Of a stretch of DNA of 47,710 bases, positions 45,872 to 47,710 are shown one piece after another. A model generated the notes under the pieces. The model saw only the letters and a program-made list of their open reading frames with translations. It was not told the origin of the DNA and ran no database searches. The first letter of the stretch is position 1; every line of letters starts with the position of its first letter. Made by a program: the position numbers and the translations under genes. The DNA comes from Actinomycetes bacterium. Its GTDB lineage: Bacteria > Actinomycetota > Acidimicrobiia > Acidimicrobiales > JABEUL01. Location of the stretch: NCBI GenBank assembly GCA_021790815.1, contig JAJYFT010000006.1, positions 1-47,710 on the forward strand, in the 5' to 3' direction.

Positions 45872-47410
45872 TTGAATATAAGTAACAGAATCTTGAAAAT
45901 ACAATCTGAAGACTCTACATTAGAGAAGAACTTAAACAGCCATGCTAAAACAAGGCAACATCATAAACTGGCACTTGTCGTAATTGCAGGCGCACAGTTA
46001 ATGGTTATGTTGGACCTCACAATTGTCAACATTGCACTCCCATCAATGCAACACGATCTGCATTTTTCGCCAACCAATCTCACCTGGGTGATAGATGCGT
46101 ATGTTTTAGCCTTTGGTGGTTTTTTACTCTTGGGGGGTAAAGCTGGTGACCTATTCGGACGACGCAAATTCTTTCTTATTGGAATCGGACTGTTTACCTT
46201 GTCCTCATTTTTTGGAGGGATTGCCGATTCGCAACTATGGCTAATAATAGCTAGGAGTTTTCAAGGGATTGGTGCGGCGATTGCATCCCCAACTGCATTA
46301 GCACTAATTGCGACCATTTTCAAAGAAGGTCCGGAACGAAACAAAGCAATGGCAGTTTATGCCGGAATGTCAGCAACAGGTGGTGCCTTGGGGCTTCTCT
46401 TGGGGGGATTTCTAGTTGACTACTTTTCTTGGAGGTGGGTACTTTTCGTAAACGTCCCCATTGGAGTGCTCATACTAGCCATAACGCTAGTTACTATTCC
46501 ATACCAGTCAGGTTCAAAAGTTAAAATTGATGTATTCGGAGCAATCACTATTTCGACTGGAATGGCTTTTCTAGTATTCGGCCTTTTAAAAGTTGCTGAA
46601 AGTAGCTGGTCAAGCCGTACACCAGAACTATCATTTGCTGCTGCTTTCATTTTGATCCTAACGTTTATTTTTATTGAAATTAAGAGTGACTACCCAATAA
46701 TCCCCCTCAAGTTTTTAGCAAATCGGAATCGATTAGGAGGTTATCTTGTGATGATCTTCTTAGGTGGTTCAATGCTGTCCCTAATTTACTTCTTAACCCA
46801 GTTCATGCAGGAAATATTGGGGTACTCACCGATTCTAACTGGTGTAGCCTACACGCCAATACCAGTTGCCGTAGGCGTTACGAGTCTCATAGTCTCTAAA
46901 GTAATAAAAAGAACTGGATACCATATATTCATGATCATAGGTCCTGTTCTTGTGTTTTTTGGTCTCCTTTTGGCTTCTCGAATAAGTCTCTCGACCACTT
47001 ATGTAGACATTTTTATTCCACTTGTGTTTATAGGTATTGGCATGGGATTTTCCTTCTTGCCTCTAACTTTAAATGCTGTTTCATCTGTCCCCCGGCACCA
47101 AGCAGGATTAGCGTCAGCATTACTAAATACTTCACAACAAATCGGGGGGTCACTTGGACTAGCTATCTTAGTAACAATTTACTCAACAGCTTTTAAGTCC
47201 AAGCTCAGATCTCTTTCCTCTGGGTCAAAGTCATTTAATCAGTTCCATCACTATTCAACTGAACTTACCAATCTTGCAATTATTCATGGATACGATTCTG
47301 CTCTTATTGTAAGCGCACTTGGAGCATTTTTTGCATTTATAATTGCAGCCTTCTCCATTAGAAAATCATCTAAGCTGCCGACTGATAATTTAGAGTTAAC
47401 CGTTCCGTGA
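45872..47410 (+). CDS. DHA2-family MFS drug exporter, EmrB/QacA-like
   Basis: A 512-residue integral membrane protein with about 14 hydrophobic segments, the DHA2 hallmark. The first helix contains VMLDLTIVNIALPSMQ (motif D1, with the conserved Asp), the first loop carries motif A GGKAGDLFGRRKFF, and helix 5 carries motif C-like GGALGLLLGGFLVDYFSWRW. Such proteins export drugs or metabolites by proton antiport. The frame starts at a TTG (45872) with no clear ribosome-binding site; true initiation may be a few codons later, since about 35 polar residues precede helix 1. The stop is 3 bp from the end of a TnpB gene on the other strand. Confidence 0.92.
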   Translation: MNISNRILKIQSEDSTLEKNLNSHAKTRQHHKLALVVIAGAQLMVMLDLTIVNIALPSMQHDLHFSPTNLTWVIDAYVLAFGGFLLLGGKAGDLFGRRKFFLIGIGLFTLSSFFGGIADSQLWLIIARSFQGIGAAIASPTALALIATIFKEGPERNKAMAVYAGMSATGGALGLLLGGFLVDYFSWRWVLFVNVPIGVLILAITLVTIPYQSGSKVKIDVFGAITISTGMAFLVFGLLKVAESSWSSRTPELSFAAAFILILTFIFIEIKSDYPIIPLKFLANRNRLGGYLVMIFLGGSMLSLIYFLTQFMQEILGYSPILTGVAYTPIPVAVGVTSLIVSKVIKRTGYHIFMIIGPVLVFFGLLLASRISLSTTYVDIFIPLVFIGIGMGFSFLPLTLNAVSSVPRHQAGLASALLNTSQQIGGSLGLAILVTIYSTAFKSKLRSLSSGSKSFNQFHHYSTELTNLAIIHGYDSALIVSALGAFFAFIIAAFSIRKSSKLPTDNLELTVP

Positions 47411-47413
47411 AAC

Positions 47414-47710
47414 TTATACAAACTTACTATTGCTAGTCTGACGTTCACTTACTGCTTCGCAGACGGTAGTTTCACCAGTCGTTGAACCGAGGTCCAGTGA
47501 CCGGCCAGAACTTACGTCTCCACAGTCGTTACTTCCGGCGGAACTCGCCGTAGGGCAACTTATGGATGCCAAGCCAACTCGTTTAATGTTAATTGCGGCA
47601 TTGGTGTCTCGGTCGTGTTCCACGCAACAACTTCGACACGTCCATCGCCTAACGCTCAACGGTAATGAATCAACAATGTTACCGCACGTAGAACACGTCT
47701 TCGAGCTTGG
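47414..47710 (-). CDS. tnpB: TnpB (IS200/IS605 OrfB) C-terminal part, cut by window edge
   Basis: The last 98 codons of a transposon-associated TnpB. The frame is open to the window edge: [10 protein letters not shown], then [20 protein letters not shown]. These give the paired zinc-ribbon cysteines (CSTC and CRSC) and the DRDxNAA motif containing the last RuvC aspartate, so this end looks intact. A further serine-rich tail ([16 protein letters not shown]) follows, as in many actinobacterial members. TnpB is an RNA-guided nuclease that keeps its element at the donor site. The guide RNA usually overlaps the gene's 3' end, which here abuts the exporter stop codon. The rest lies outside the window. 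Confidence 0.88.
   Translation of the reverse strand, partial: PSSKTCSTCGNIVDSLPLSVRRWTCRSCCVEHDRDTNAAINIKRVGLASISCPTASSAGSNDCGDVSSGRSLDLGSTTGETTVCEAVSERQTSNSKFV

Noticed and set aside
1-47710. CRISPR array, prophage, or complete biosynthetic cluster
   Set aside because: I saw no regularly spaced repeats, no phage structural or integrase genes, and no synthase or cyclase cluster. The only mobile DNA is the two decayed transposases and the TnpB at the right edge.

Overview
The window reads as a chromosomal segment of an AT-rich member of the Actinobacteria, most likely the class Acidimicrobiia or a relative. The main argument is gene order: tig-clpP-clpX-folC-ndk-mreB-mreC-mreD-mrdA-rne-rplU-rpmA-obgE-proB-proA, read on the minus strand, is the classic actinobacterial arrangement. 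A candidate 6C-type small RNA, a DHA2-family exporter and a GGDEF-EAL protein with a long sensory front end fit the same picture. The exact taxon cannot be fixed from the sequence alone.

Layout. Positions 1-377 hold at most one doubtful 46-codon ORF. Positions 378-21585 are one almost uninterrupted minus-strand block. It runs from trigger factor and ClpXP (protein folding and turnover), through folC and ndk, the cell-elongation genes mreBCD and mrdA, and RNase E/G, to ribosomal proteins L21 and L27 with Obg, then proline synthesis (proB, proA). It ends with a MoxR/CoxE-type ATPase and VWA pair, a histidine phosphatase and a membrane protein. Many junctions are 1-4 nt stop/start overlaps, so much of the block is probably cotranscribed. 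Three genes often found in this block elsewhere are not here: valS (between clpX and folC), a second clpP, and rodA (between mrdA and rne, where about 690 bp of apparent non-coding DNA lies). An orphan AbiEi/Fic-N-terminal-like gene sits between proB and proA.

Positions 21790-27549 (plus strand) encode a branched-chain amino acid or amide type ABC uptake system in two polypeptides: a binding protein and a 1275-residue protein that fuses both permeases and both ATPases. Immediately after its stop codon lies an insertion-sequence graveyard (about 27550-28977): an IS1634-like transposase with a nonsense codon, a frameshift and a missing C-terminus, then the C-terminal end of an IS66-family transposase.

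Positions 29214-47710 are a mosaic of small units: a GGDEF-EAL regulator, trpB2, mscL with a zinc ribbon, tRNA-Pro(UGG), a CBS protein, dxs, a FlK-like thioesterase, tldD/tldE with an unexplained 92-codon ORF coupled between them, a PHP phosphoesterase, an SDR, a YyaL-type protein, a basic hypothetical protein, a probable 6C RNA on the minus strand, and an MFS exporter. The window ends inside a TnpB (IS200/IS605 OrfB) gene that abuts the exporter tail to tail.

The least explained items are the ORF between tldD and tldE, the 6C-like RNA, the orphan AbiEi-like gene in the proline operon, and the four-in-one transporter.
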